Origin: Treponema sp. UBA2869
GTDB lineage: Bacteria; Spirochaetota; Spirochaetia; Treponematales; Treponemataceae
Reading direction: 5' to 3'
Length of the DNA stretch: 11,370 nucleotides
Assembly: GCA_002350445.1 (NCBI GenBank)
Contig: DEEV01000022.1
Span: 5,604 to 16,973, forward strand
In this document: positions 1 to 6,905 of the stretch, in pieces
Numbering within the stretch: the first letter of the stretch is position 1
How the letters are laid out: each line of letters opens with the position of its first letter
Position numbers and translations under genes: made by a program
The notes under the pieces: model-generated
Databases searched by the model: none
Seen by the model: only the letters and a program-made list of their open reading frames with translations
What the model was told of the DNA's origin: nothing

Positions 1-50
1 AGAGCAACGCTTACATACTGAAATCCAAGCAGAATATTATATAACGGCAT
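1..50 (-). CDS. 5' end of a minus-strand gene leaving the window (possible membrane protein)
   Basis: Only the first 16 codons and part of the next are visible, beginning MPLYNILLGFQYVSVAL. There is no stop before the window edge. The ATG (48-50) is preceded by a GAGGGG ribosome binding site (complement of 55-60) at suitable spacing, and by a good promoter (105-133), so a real gene start is likely. The stretch is hydrophobic and could be the start of a first transmembrane segment. The pattern P-x(3)-ILLGFQ recalls the N-terminus of nucleobase:cation symporter-2 permeases (typically ILLGLQHV), but 17 residues are far too few to assign a family. That resemblance is speculation. Confidence 0.45.
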   Translation of the reverse strand, partial: MPLYNILLGFQYVSVA

Positions 51-104
51 TCTTCCCCTCTAAATTCCAAAAAAACCGCCAGCTGCAGTTCATCAAGTTT
101 CTAT

Positions 105-133
105 ATTATTAATCTAAAAGCAATATTTTTCAA
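105..133 (-). promoter_or_regulatory. Sigma-70-type promoter for the gene starting at 50
   Basis: On the minus strand, TTGAAA (complement of 128-133, five of six matches to the -35 consensus) is followed after exactly 17 bases by AATAAT (complement of 105-110, five of six matches to the -10 consensus). The predicted transcript would start near 98, leaving about 48 bases of leader before the ATG at 50. Its position just upstream of a good ribosome binding site supports it. No operator or riboswitch is evident in the leader. Confidence 0.5.
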
Positions 134-166
134 TACAATAAAGGTGACAACAAAGAAATGCGATAG

Positions 167-325
167 TATATTCAGAATTCAATTTGGATTGCTAAGCGCG
201 ATGAAACAGCAAAAACCATGCTGAATAAAAAATATCCGATTGATGATATAGCAGAAATCACAGGACTATCCATAGGACAAATTAAAGAAATTATAACCAA
301 AACAGCAGTTACAGCGACGAATTAA
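167..325 (+). pseudogene. C-terminal remnant of an Rpn / PD-(D/E)XK nuclease-type transposase
   Basis: This is an open stretch of 52 codons ending at TAA 323-325 and closed upstream by an in-frame TAG at 164-166. The peptide contains KRDETAKTMLNKKYPIDD followed by IAEITGLSIGQIKEI. This resembles the C-terminal tail of Rpn-family recombination-promoting nucleases and related PD-(D/E)XK transposases, where a basic helix with 'A..ML..G' precedes an 'I..ITGLS.EEI' helix-turn-helix-like segment. The catalytic nuclease core that should precede it is absent: I find no matching sequence in the 160 bases upstream, and the nearest ATG (158-160) meets the TAG after one codon. It is best read as the eroded 3' end of a mobile nuclease gene. 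A short unrelated HTH fragment is the alternative. Confidence 0.45.
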
Positions 326-340
326 AATCTGTTTACAGTT

Positions 341-2287
341 TTAGTTATTAGAACCAAAATTAAACTCTGAACAGTAATAAGAAGTGCCGTTATTTATACC
401 GGCAACCTGTGCCGTATAGGTTCCTTTAAACGGAATCTGGAATGTGTACATTACATAATTTGTTCCACCAACAGACTGCACAGACGAAGCCGCAATTGTA
501 ATCTGCTTAGAACCGTTTATATAGAAATCGTAATCCGTAAAGTTTGCATTTGAAGCAGCATCCGCATTTACCGCAACCGTAATGTAAGTTCCTGCTGTAA
601 GGTTCATTACATTTACAGCCGAAGTTCCACTTCCCGGCTTAGACTCTGCAGCCGAAGCACCATAAAAAAGAGAAACAGTAGATGCATCAAGCTCAATAGT
701 CGGTGTTGATATAAGATTGTATTGAGCATACACCGTCACATTTTCAAAGGAAGAAACCTGAGTAACAGGAGTACCATTAATATCCTTCCAGCTGCTCCAG
801 GCCTGGTAAGGAGTATCAAAATAAAGAACAGGATAGCCGGCTTGATTACTCATATCAGTTGTATCTGTAATAGCTACAGGAGAAATAAGAGAAATTGGTG
901 TATTTTTCCAAATCTCATAAACCGGCATATTTTGAGCAGTTGTATATTCATCTGCCTCTGTTTTATATATTCCACCACCAAGATGGTACTTTATTTCGAA
1001 AGTATTTACGTGAAGATATGGACTTGAAGAAGAAGCTCCAAAACCAGTCATATCACCATATGTAATATCATTCTCAATATCTGATGAAGCCTTTCTTGAA
1101 ACAACATCAGATCGTCCAAAAGTATTCATTGCGTAAATTTCAAATTCATAAAGTTTGCCTGTACGTAGCTTAAGGGCATATTCTTCGCTTCCATACAAAA
1201 GATTTCCGCTGTAATATCCAACGCCATTATTCGCAACAGAAATTGTCGAATAATTTGTTTTATCAATTGTTAGTATATTAGTACCTTTAGCAATATCCGA
1301 AGATGCTGATTCATAAACTTTTATTACATAATACTCTTCATTTACCGCTTTATCTTCCCAGCGTAAAACAGCAGTATAAAAGTTTGAATCAACAGAAGAA
1401 TCAACTCTGTAAACCTTAAAATTATCAGGCTTTTCAGGTTTCTTCTGCAATATAGTGGAAGAAATTGAAATTGATCCTGTTGTTGTTCTTGCAGGTTCAA
1501 TATCAACTATATCTGAGCAAGTTCCAAGCAACTGCGTAGAACCAATAGAATTATTGTATAGTTTAATAATAAGTGAATAGTTTCCAGGGTTTATGGTAGT
1601 GCCTGAAATTTCGTAGCCGCTTGTTTCAAATAAAGCCAATTCAGCAGAATCGGTTATCTCTCTTGAAATAACAGCAGAATCCAAATTCTGTGTAATGCAG
1701 CTGCATAGATAAACTCGAATTAAATTAACATTTGCAAATCCCTCAGGATCATCAAAGGAAGCTGTCACATTCAGAGAGCCTTTTCCATCCAAATCAATAC
1801 TTGTAAGAACAAAAGAAACATTTGTTTCGTATGTTGTATCTACACTTGAAAAACCGTGAAGAACTTCTTTTGTTCCAGCAGTATCTGAATAAGCATGAAG
1901 AACAAACTGCCAGTATGATTTTGAAAGTCCTGTTATAGTTCCTTTACCCGTGCTGTCTACAGTAACCTGCTGACTAAAAACATCTCCGTCGTAATTTTCA
2001 CCGGTAACGACGAATTTTTTAATATCGGAAAGATTAACTGTTGATGGAGCAATAAAACGACCATTAGTTGCAGGATAACTTACCTGAATTAAAACACCAT
2101 CAGATTTTGAATATGACAATGATGAGTAAGTTGCAGAGGTAAGAGGACTTGAGCAGCTGAAAAAAACAACTGCAAAAAGTCCCCCTATAACCGCATAGAA
2201 TGCTTTCTTAAAAACATTCTGCAAAGAGAAAAACTCATTTTTTAATGTCATAAAAAAATCTCTGTGCATTTCAAAATCCATTAACAA
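341..2287 (-). CDS. Large surface lipoprotein with FN3-like and InlB-B-repeat-like modules (paralogue of the next gene)
   Basis: This is a predicted lipoprotein of about 636-648 residues. A hydrophobic signal segment (about residues 29-43, counted from the TTG at 2287) ends in FFSC, giving Cys45 as the lipidated residue. The start is uncertain: TTG 2287, ATG 2281 and the ATG at codon 13 all keep the signal peptide. Visible modules are an N-terminal 'GRF-IAP...F-TGE' beta region (about 76-102), an FN3-like domain (about 285-395, with LRW at 308-310 and a 'GKLYEFEIYAMN' strand), an InlB-B-repeat-like region (about 430-523, from YHLGGG to VYAQY) and a terminal Ig-like domain. The same order occurs in the upstream 717-residue protein, so the pair arose by duplication. 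It is the last gene of the minus-strand cluster and ends in TAA. A surface binding or adhesion role is inference. Confidence 0.85.
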   Translation of the reverse strand: MLMDFEMHRDFFMTLKNEFFSLQNVFKKAFYAVIGGLFAVVFFSCSSPLTSATYSSLSYSKSDGVLIQVSYPATNGRFIAPSTVNLSDIKKFVVTGENYDGDVFSQQVTVDSTGKGTITGLSKSYWQFVLHAYSDTAGTKEVLHGFSSVDTTYETNVSFVLTSIDLDGKGSLNVTASFDDPEGFANVNLIRVYLCSCITQNLDSAVISREITDSAELALFETSGYEISGTTINPGNYSLIIKLYNNSIGSTQLLGTCSDIVDIEPARTTTGSISISSTILQKKPEKPDNFKVYRVDSSVDSNFYTAVLRWEDKAVNEEYYVIKVYESASSDIAKGTNILTIDKTNYSTISVANNGVGYYSGNLLYGSEEYALKLRTGKLYEFEIYAMNTFGRSDVVSRKASSDIENDITYGDMTGFGASSSSPYLHVNTFEIKYHLGGGIYKTEADEYTTAQNMPVYEIWKNTPISLISPVAITDTTDMSNQAGYPVLYFDTPYQAWSSWKDINGTPVTQVSSFENVTVYAQYNLISTPTIELDASTVSLFYGASAAESKPGSGTSAVNVMNLTAGTYITVAVNADAASNANFTDYDFYINGSKQITIAASSVQSVGGTNYVMYTFQIPFKGTYTAQVAGINNGTSYYCSEFNFGSNN

Positions 2288-2292
2288 AGTAA

Positions 2293-2319
2293 CCTGCCCT
2301 ATAAAACTTACAGGGCAGG
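2293..2319 (-). promoter_or_regulatory. Intercistronic hairpin covering the likely ribosome binding site of the downstream lipoprotein gene
   Basis: CCTGCCCT (2293-2300) and AGGGCAGG (2312-2319) are perfectly complementary. After one mismatch the stem continues for three more base pairs to a three-base loop, making a very stable hairpin. It lies in the 48-base gap between two lipoprotein genes. In the minus-strand mRNA its 3' arm contains the only AGG that could serve as a Shine-Dalgarno element for the downstream gene. No U-run follows, so it is a poor intrinsic terminator. It more plausibly limits translation, or protects the mRNA of the upstream gene. Confidence 0.55.
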
Positions 2320-2335
2320 AAAACTTTATTAAAAA

Positions 2336-4489
2336 CTAATTAGTCTTGGTAATAAGGAATTTCTGAGAAGCAAGTCTTCCACTTGCAGTTTCTCCGACTA
2401 CCATAACTTCTGTACTAGTACCATCATTAAGTTCATCAGTAGAGAATGTAGGGAATACGACTGTACTAGCTTCGTTTGCAGCAATTGTACACATAGTAGA
2501 GCCTTTTACAAACAAATGGAACTTAACGAATACTGTAGTATCGGCAGCTGCGGCTCCTACTTTTACAGTAACATATTTTGGAGGATCTCCTCGCTTAATC
2601 TTTATTGTACCGTTCTTTGCAACATCTGTATTAGTTGCACCAGTATTGTCAGTACCATAGTAAGCACTAACACGAGAATCAGCTAATGCAGGAAGTTTTT
2701 CAATTGAAACAGCAGTTATAGTAATATCACCGCTTGTAGCACCAAAGCCAGCCTGTACAATAATATCCTTGTACTTATTTACATTAAATTTAACTTCCTG
2801 AAGTATTCCATTGATGTATGTTCTCCAGCCAGTTGAATCTTTACCGTCTTTCTTAAGCTGAGGATAAGCAGGACTTGATTTTGTTTCCATAAGAGGAAGA
2901 CAAGAAGCAACATAATCAGCATCAGTTTCATCGTTATAATTTGCTGAAGTTAAATCTTTAGTTGAATCAAGTTCATAAACTTTGTATTCAACATAGTTTG
3001 TTCCTGCATAAGAAGAACCAGCGGCAGTTGTAAGAGTTCCACCATTAAGGTTGTAAATAATTCTTGTAAGGTTAATGTGGTTAAACGGAGCAGAAGTTGA
3101 AGCTTTAAATCCTGTTACAGTCTTAGATTCAAGAGTACTAATTGTTGTTTTAGCAGCAGCAGAAGCCCCATCATCAGCAGCTCCCAAGGCTTGCGGTGTT
3201 GTAGCACCTGTAGCATCTGTAGCACGAATGACAGAAGCAGATGTACCAATCTTGTTTTTAGCGCGGAGCTGAGCATCGTACATATGACCAGTAGGGAATC
3301 GAAGAACAACTTCTGTACTGTCTGCATACAATGAACCAGCTACATAGCGAATAGGATCAGAATCGTTAGTCAATGTATAAACATTTCCGAATGTATAAAT
3401 TGTAGTTCCACTTCCTGCAGCTGTAGAAATTGTTGCATTTTTATCATAAGCTGCCCAAGGTGTATTTGTATCATTAAATTCCTGAAGTATAAGCTCATAT
3501 TCTGTTTCGTTATTAGACTTATCAGTCCAGATAAAGCGAACATCATAGAAACCAATTTCATCAGAAATCTTTTCTGCATCAGTACTTGGATAAATGCGCT
3601 GTGCCTTAAAATCTTCCGGAGCATCAGGTTCTGTAGAAATAATACTTCCAATTTCAAGGTCTGCTGTAGTTTTACGTCCAGGTTCAATCAAAATAATATC
3701 AGATGCATAGGCAAGATCTTCAGAACCATTTTTAAGCCATACACCAAAAACATATGTACCCGGAGTTACAGAAGTTCCCTGAGCAAGATATCCAGTTGAA
3801 CCGTCTTTTACATCAATCTTATCAGCACCATCAAATACTTTAGGATCAGCAGTAATACTTGTTGAAGTACCAGCTGTTACAGTCTGTGCTGTACCACCTT
3901 TTTCACCACTGGTAGAAAGACATTCACCAGTTACAACATCGTACAAGCTCCATGTAAAACTGTATGAATTTGTTACCCAACCATCACCATTATATTTAAT
4001 TGTAATGTCGTAGCTTCCGAGTGTTGTAACCTGATAAGAATTAAGATTAAAGGTTACAGCCATAATACCAGATTTCATATTACAGCGGCTTGTACCTTTT
4101 AAGAGTAGATTATCACTTGAATCATATGCCCAGAGTGTAAAATTCCAGTCATCCAGAGCAACACCTTCAAGTTTTGCTTCTCCTGCCAAAAGCTGGTCCT
4201 TTGTATAGGTTGTTCCAGTTGCCTTAAATTCCTGAGCAGCAAATGGATAACCTGTAAGAGACTCACCTGTTATTTTGAAATAAGCAATATCGTCGTTTGT
4301 TAACGTAGCAGGTGCAAGGAAACGGCCGTATGTTCCGTCTCCACCACAATAAATATCTACAGTTCCGTCGTAAGCCCTTGTTGCTCCGCCCGAGACTGAA
4401 CCAGAACTGCCTGCAATGTTTGAACAGGCAGTAAAAAGCAACATTGCGCCAGCAAAAAGCAACGCAATCTTCTTAATGTGTTTTACCAT
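2336..4489 (-). CDS. Large surface lipoprotein with FN3-like and InlB-B-repeat-like modules (717 aa)
   Basis: The start is secure: ATG 4487-4489 lies five bases after GGAGGT (complement of 4495-4500). The signal peptide has a basic N-terminus (KHIKK) and a hydrophobic core, and ends in FTAC, so Cys22 is the predicted lipidated residue. Modules in order are an N-terminal beta region with 'GRFLAPATL...FKITGE' (about 55-76), an FN3-like domain (about 288-415, with FIWTDKSNNETEY and 'GHMYDAQLRAKN'), an InlB-B-repeat-like segment (about 474-582, from IIYNLNGGTLTT to IIVQAGF) and a C-terminal Ig-like domain. It is a paralogue of the following 648-residue protein. It ends in TAG at 2336-2338. It sits 43 bases after the small lipoprotein gene and is probably co-transcribed with it. 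The family is not one I can name. Cell-surface ligand or matrix binding is inferred from the modules alone. Confidence 0.9.
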   Translation of the reverse strand: MVKHIKKIALLFAGAMLLFTACSNIAGSSGSVSGGATRAYDGTVDIYCGGDGTYGRFLAPATLTNDDIAYFKITGESLTGYPFAAQEFKATGTTYTKDQLLAGEAKLEGVALDDWNFTLWAYDSSDNLLLKGTSRCNMKSGIMAVTFNLNSYQVTTLGSYDITIKYNGDGWVTNSYSFTWSLYDVVTGECLSTSGEKGGTAQTVTAGTSTSITADPKVFDGADKIDVKDGSTGYLAQGTSVTPGTYVFGVWLKNGSEDLAYASDIILIEPGRKTTADLEIGSIISTEPDAPEDFKAQRIYPSTDAEKISDEIGFYDVRFIWTDKSNNETEYELILQEFNDTNTPWAAYDKNATISTAAGSGTTIYTFGNVYTLTNDSDPIRYVAGSLYADSTEVVLRFPTGHMYDAQLRAKNKIGTSASVIRATDATGATTPQALGAADDGASAAAKTTISTLESKTVTGFKASTSAPFNHINLTRIIYNLNGGTLTTAAGSSYAGTNYVEYKVYELDSTKDLTSANYNDETDADYVASCLPLMETKSSPAYPQLKKDGKDSTGWRTYINGILQEVKFNVNKYKDIIVQAGFGATSGDITITAVSIEKLPALADSRVSAYYGTDNTGATNTDVAKNGTIKIKRGDPPKYVTVKVGAAAADTTVFVKFHLFVKGSTMCTIAANEASTVVFPTFSTDELNDGTSTEVMVVGETASGRLASQKFLITKTN

Positions 4490-4494
4490 TGTTT

Positions 4495-4500
4495 ACCTCC
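4495..4500 (-). promoter_or_regulatory. Strong Shine-Dalgarno site for the 717-residue lipoprotein
   Basis: GGAGGT on the minus strand, five bases before the ATG at 4489. It is the best ribosome binding site in the minus-strand cluster. This suggests the protein is made in quantity even though the gene lies third in the probable operon. Confidence 0.7.
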
Positions 4501-4532
4501 ACAATAGTTTTTAAAAAGTTTTTTGTGCATTT

Positions 4533-4979
4533 TTAATATACGTACAACATAGCTGTATCTTCCAAATATTCACCGTCATATTTCTTAACGGTTAATATCA
4601 GTTTGTAAGAACCCCATCGTTTAATGGAGCTTTTAAGCAAATACACGTCCAGAAGACGAGAATGCCCTAATAGATAAGTAGTTCCCGAAGCTTCACCAGC
4701 AGCATTTTCCTGAACTACAACCTTCCAGGTGTAACCTGCGGCACCTGAAGGCGCTAATAAACATAATGTTGAAAGGTAGTTTACAGCATAATAAGGTCGC
4801 AACATCTGCTCCGCAACAACATTATCCACAGTGTAGTTGTCTACATATTTTTCAGACTCCACACAAAACTGACCATTATAGTCATCCATCATCGAATCTA
4901 CGCTGTTTGCACAGCCAGATAGGACTAGTGCTCCCGCCAAAAGTACAGCAAGATGAGGGAGCAGTTTTTTTAATTTCAT
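4533..4979 (-). CDS. Small hypothetical lipoprotein (148 aa), translationally coupled to the upstream gene
   Basis: The start is placed at ATG 4977-4979, not at the longer possible start at 4997, because this ATG overlaps the TGA stop of the upstream gene as ATGA. The same start also puts a proper signal peptide at the very N-terminus (MKLKKLLPH, then a hydrophobic core) ending in the canonical lipobox LSGC, with Cys23 lipidated. The mature part of about 125 residues has alternating hydrophobic strands (for example GYTWKVVVQ and SYKLILTVKKY near the C-terminus), consistent with a small beta-sandwich, but I recognise no family. Overlap with the propeller/outer-membrane-like gene suggests the two products are made in a fixed ratio and may form a complex. 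That is inference. Confidence 0.85.
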   Translation of the reverse strand: MKLKKLLPHLAVLLAGALVLSGCANSVDSMMDDYNGQFCVESEKYVDNYTVDNVVAEQMLRPYYAVNYLSTLCLLAPSGAAGYTWKVVVQENAAGEASGTTYLLGHSRLLDVYLLKSSIKRWGSYKLILTVKKYDGEYLEDTAMLYVY

Positions 4980-6691
4980 TTCCGCTTCTTCCCCCAAATT
5001 GTACGACTTCCGCCGAGATTTATTATTACGCCGGCTTCAATGCTTGCGCTAAAGCCGAACATAAAATCATAATTTCCGCCTATTGTAAGATTCATAAAAT
5101 CCCATGCAACGCCAAACTTAATGCCCATCAAAAAGGAAGGATAAAACTTTGTTGCCGCACTAAGCTGGTCAAAGCGTCCGTTCCAAAGTTTTGTAAAGGC
5201 AATGCCCGGATACACTTCTGCAAAGATTTCAAAATCGTTTCTAAGCGGATATATACAAATGCCAAATGGTGCGTACAACCGCGCACCAACCATAACAGGA
5301 TTACTCAATGTGGTTCCGTCATATTCATATGAATACGGATACGAAGAACTTGGAAAGCCCATAAACGGCTCTATAAAACCACCAAAGTAAAACGGCTTTA
5401 ATAATTCGTAATTTCGGTAGCCCAATGTAAGGTGAATGTTCATTGAATAAGGATTGGGCATCATTCCAACTCCAAAATTGGCTATTATTCCGTGACCGTC
5501 CTTATAGAATGTATTTGCATCTTCTTCTGGTTCAGGAAGTTCTTCTTTTTCGGGTTCGTTTTCTTCTTTTGCCTTGCGGTCTTTTGCATAAGGATCGTAA
5601 GGCTTTGTTTCTTCACTGGTCTCTTTTTCTGAATCATCAACTTCGCCGCTTTCCTTCTCTTTTTCTGTTACAGCAGCAAAGGCTTCCGGCTCTTCATCCG
5701 GATCCAAAAGCAGATTTCTTAAATCAAGTACATAAAGGCTTCCGTCTTCATGACAAATTACTACTTTTGAAGTTACGTTATTGAATGCATAAGCCGTAAT
5801 TGGCGACTCGTTAAAGGCCGGAATATAATTTGTAAGCGAAGCACCTTCTATTGAATAAAAGTGGAATACGTTATCAGCGGTAAGAATTATGAGTTTTGCT
5901 CCGTCGCTCGAAACCTGCATGGATTTAATGGCAACGTCCGTCGTAATCTGACGCAATTTGTTAAAGCTCATATCAAAAATGCCGGCTGTATTTGCATCGG
6001 TAGTCATTATGATGTTGTTTGAATCGTTTGTGATAAGAACCGGAACTTTTGATTCACTGTAATATGGAAAAGCCTGAACAAGTTTTCCCGACGCGGTGTT
6101 CCAGATGCAGGCTGAATCATCTGCAGAACCCGAAACAAGGTAGCGGTTATCGTAACTGAATTGCAGAGAATAAACCGGCACATTCAAAGTTCCAAGTGTT
6201 CGCGAAATGAACGTGTTGGTAAGATAGTTCTGCATGTAAATTTTGATTGTACCGTCAGTATCGGCTGTGGCAATGTAGTTACCGTTGTTATTATAAGCAA
6301 ATGCCGTCGGCTGCCCCTCGCCTTCCACCTTGGAAACGTGCAGCGGATCTTTTTCCGGCAAAATCCAGAAACGTAAATATTTATCCTGAGACAAAGATGC
6401 CAGCTGGTTAAGACCGTCGCCGACTGTATTCTGAGTGAATTCCAGAAAGTTTATAGGGTCGTTTGAGGTTTCAATTGACTGAATGAGCGTGTATCCCTAA
6501 GAATCGCGCACAAAAATATTCTTTTCTTCGGCATAGGCAAAGGTTGTACCGTCTTTATTCCATGTAACTGCACGCACCGGCGAAATTGTCTTGAGCATAG
6601 GAATAATAAGGTTCTGGGCACACAACTCACTCGCACCAAAAACTATGAGAAAAATTATAAATGTTAACAGCTTTCCTCTACTAATTGACAA
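4976..6691 (-). CDS. Seven-bladed WD40-like propeller fused to an outer-membrane-like domain; interrupted by an in-frame TAG
   Basis: The frame is continuous for 571 codons except for one TAG (codon 65, 6497-6499). Codons 1-26 encode a signal peptide (hydrophobic LLTFIIFLIVF, likely cleavage near CAQ). Seven WD40-like blades follow at about 36-70, 73-115, 125-165, 170-213, 214-250, 253-290 and 296-330; good examples are 'YLVSGSADDSACIW' and 'YIATADTDGTIKIY'. Next come an acidic Glu/Lys/Pro linker (330-395) and a C-terminal domain of about 175 residues with alternating aromatic beta strands and Gly turns, like an outer-membrane barrel. The seventh blade is only reached if translation begins upstream of the TAG, so a start at the internal TTG (6394) is artificial. 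The N-terminal start is unclear: TTG 6691 has no good ribosome binding site. As written, full-length product needs readthrough; otherwise this is a very recent pseudogene. The stop overlaps the next gene. Confidence 0.75.
5507..5704 (-). other. Low-complexity acidic linker segment of the propeller/outer-membrane-like protein
   Basis: About 66 codons are dominated by Glu, Lys, Asp and Pro (for example KEKESGEVDDSEKETSEETK, and EEELPEPEE-like runs). This is predicted to be disordered and separates the beta-propeller from the C-terminal domain. The DNA here is rich in short GAA/GAG repeats on the coding strand, which makes it prone to length change. Confidence 0.6.
6497..6499 (-). other. In-frame amber codon inside the propeller gene
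   Basis: The coding strand reads NIFVRDS, then TAG, then GYTLIQSIETSNDP with no frame change. The codon falls at the end of the first propeller blade, where a polar residue would be expected. A single base change (for example from CAG, GAG or AAG) would create it. TAG also terminates the 717-residue lipoprotein gene nearby, so TAG is not simply a sense codon in this genome. Confidence 0.8.
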
Positions 6692-6841
6692 CTGTTAATT
6701 AAAGCGTTCCCCATAATATCCCCACCAAAAAACACTTCTCCGCTCTCATTATCGGAAGGATTTTTGCTTTACTTTAGATTTTTTTTATAAACCACCATAA
6801 GATATTTCACCTATATCAAAGAGCCAAATAACTGAATTAAT

Positions 6842-6869
6842 TTGACAATCTGAACTTCTACTCTACAAT
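6842..6869 (+). promoter_or_regulatory. Near-consensus sigma-70 promoter of the ABC importer operon
   Basis: A perfect -35 box TTGACA (6842-6847) is followed after 16 bases by TACAAT (6864-6869), five of six matches to the -10 consensus. Transcription would start near 6876, giving a leader of about 30 bases before the TTG start at 6906. No convincing operator palindrome overlaps it. The arrangement suggests strong expression, as is common for solute-binding protein genes. Confidence 0.75.
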
Positions 6870-6894
6870 AGAATTTAGTATAAAACTCAAAATC

Positions 6895-6900
6895 AGGAGG
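6895..6900 (+). promoter_or_regulatory. AGGAGG Shine-Dalgarno site that fixes a TTG start
   Basis: A full AGGAGG lies five bases before TTG 6906-6908. There is no ATG at this position and the signal peptide begins immediately, so the TTG is the real initiation codon. Confidence 0.8.
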
Positions 6901-6905
6901 ACATT

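Noticed and set aside
324..342. AAAA-CTG...CAG-TTTT inverted repeat as a terminator at the end of the lipoprotein operon.
   Set aside because: The GC core is only three base pairs with a bulge, and it overlaps the stop codon of the gene. It is too weak to call.
2287..2338. After the TAG of the 717-residue lipoprotein gene, the frame stays open and is the same frame as the next lipoprotein gene, suggesting one readthrough fusion.
   Set aside because: The downstream protein has its own signal segment and lipobox, and a 16-codon open gap is easily expected by chance. Two separate genes is the simpler reading.
4766..5332. Plus-strand open frame of 188 codons opposite the small lipoprotein and propeller genes.
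   Set aside because: It is Cys/His/Lys-rich with no ribosome binding site and lies entirely antisense to well-supported genes. It is a shadow frame.
6735..6780. CTTC-CCG...CGGAAG stem followed by T-rich sequence as a plus-strand terminator or riboswitch fragment.
   Set aside because: The stem has a bulge, there is no upstream plus-strand gene, and it lies before the promoter of the importer operon. It is probably fortuitous.
6692..6841. A minus-strand promoter for the propeller operon in the divergent intergenic region.
   Set aside because: Boxes such as TTGATA and TTGGCT are present, but no -10 element at proper spacing matches more than four of six bases. A promoter must exist, but I cannot place it.
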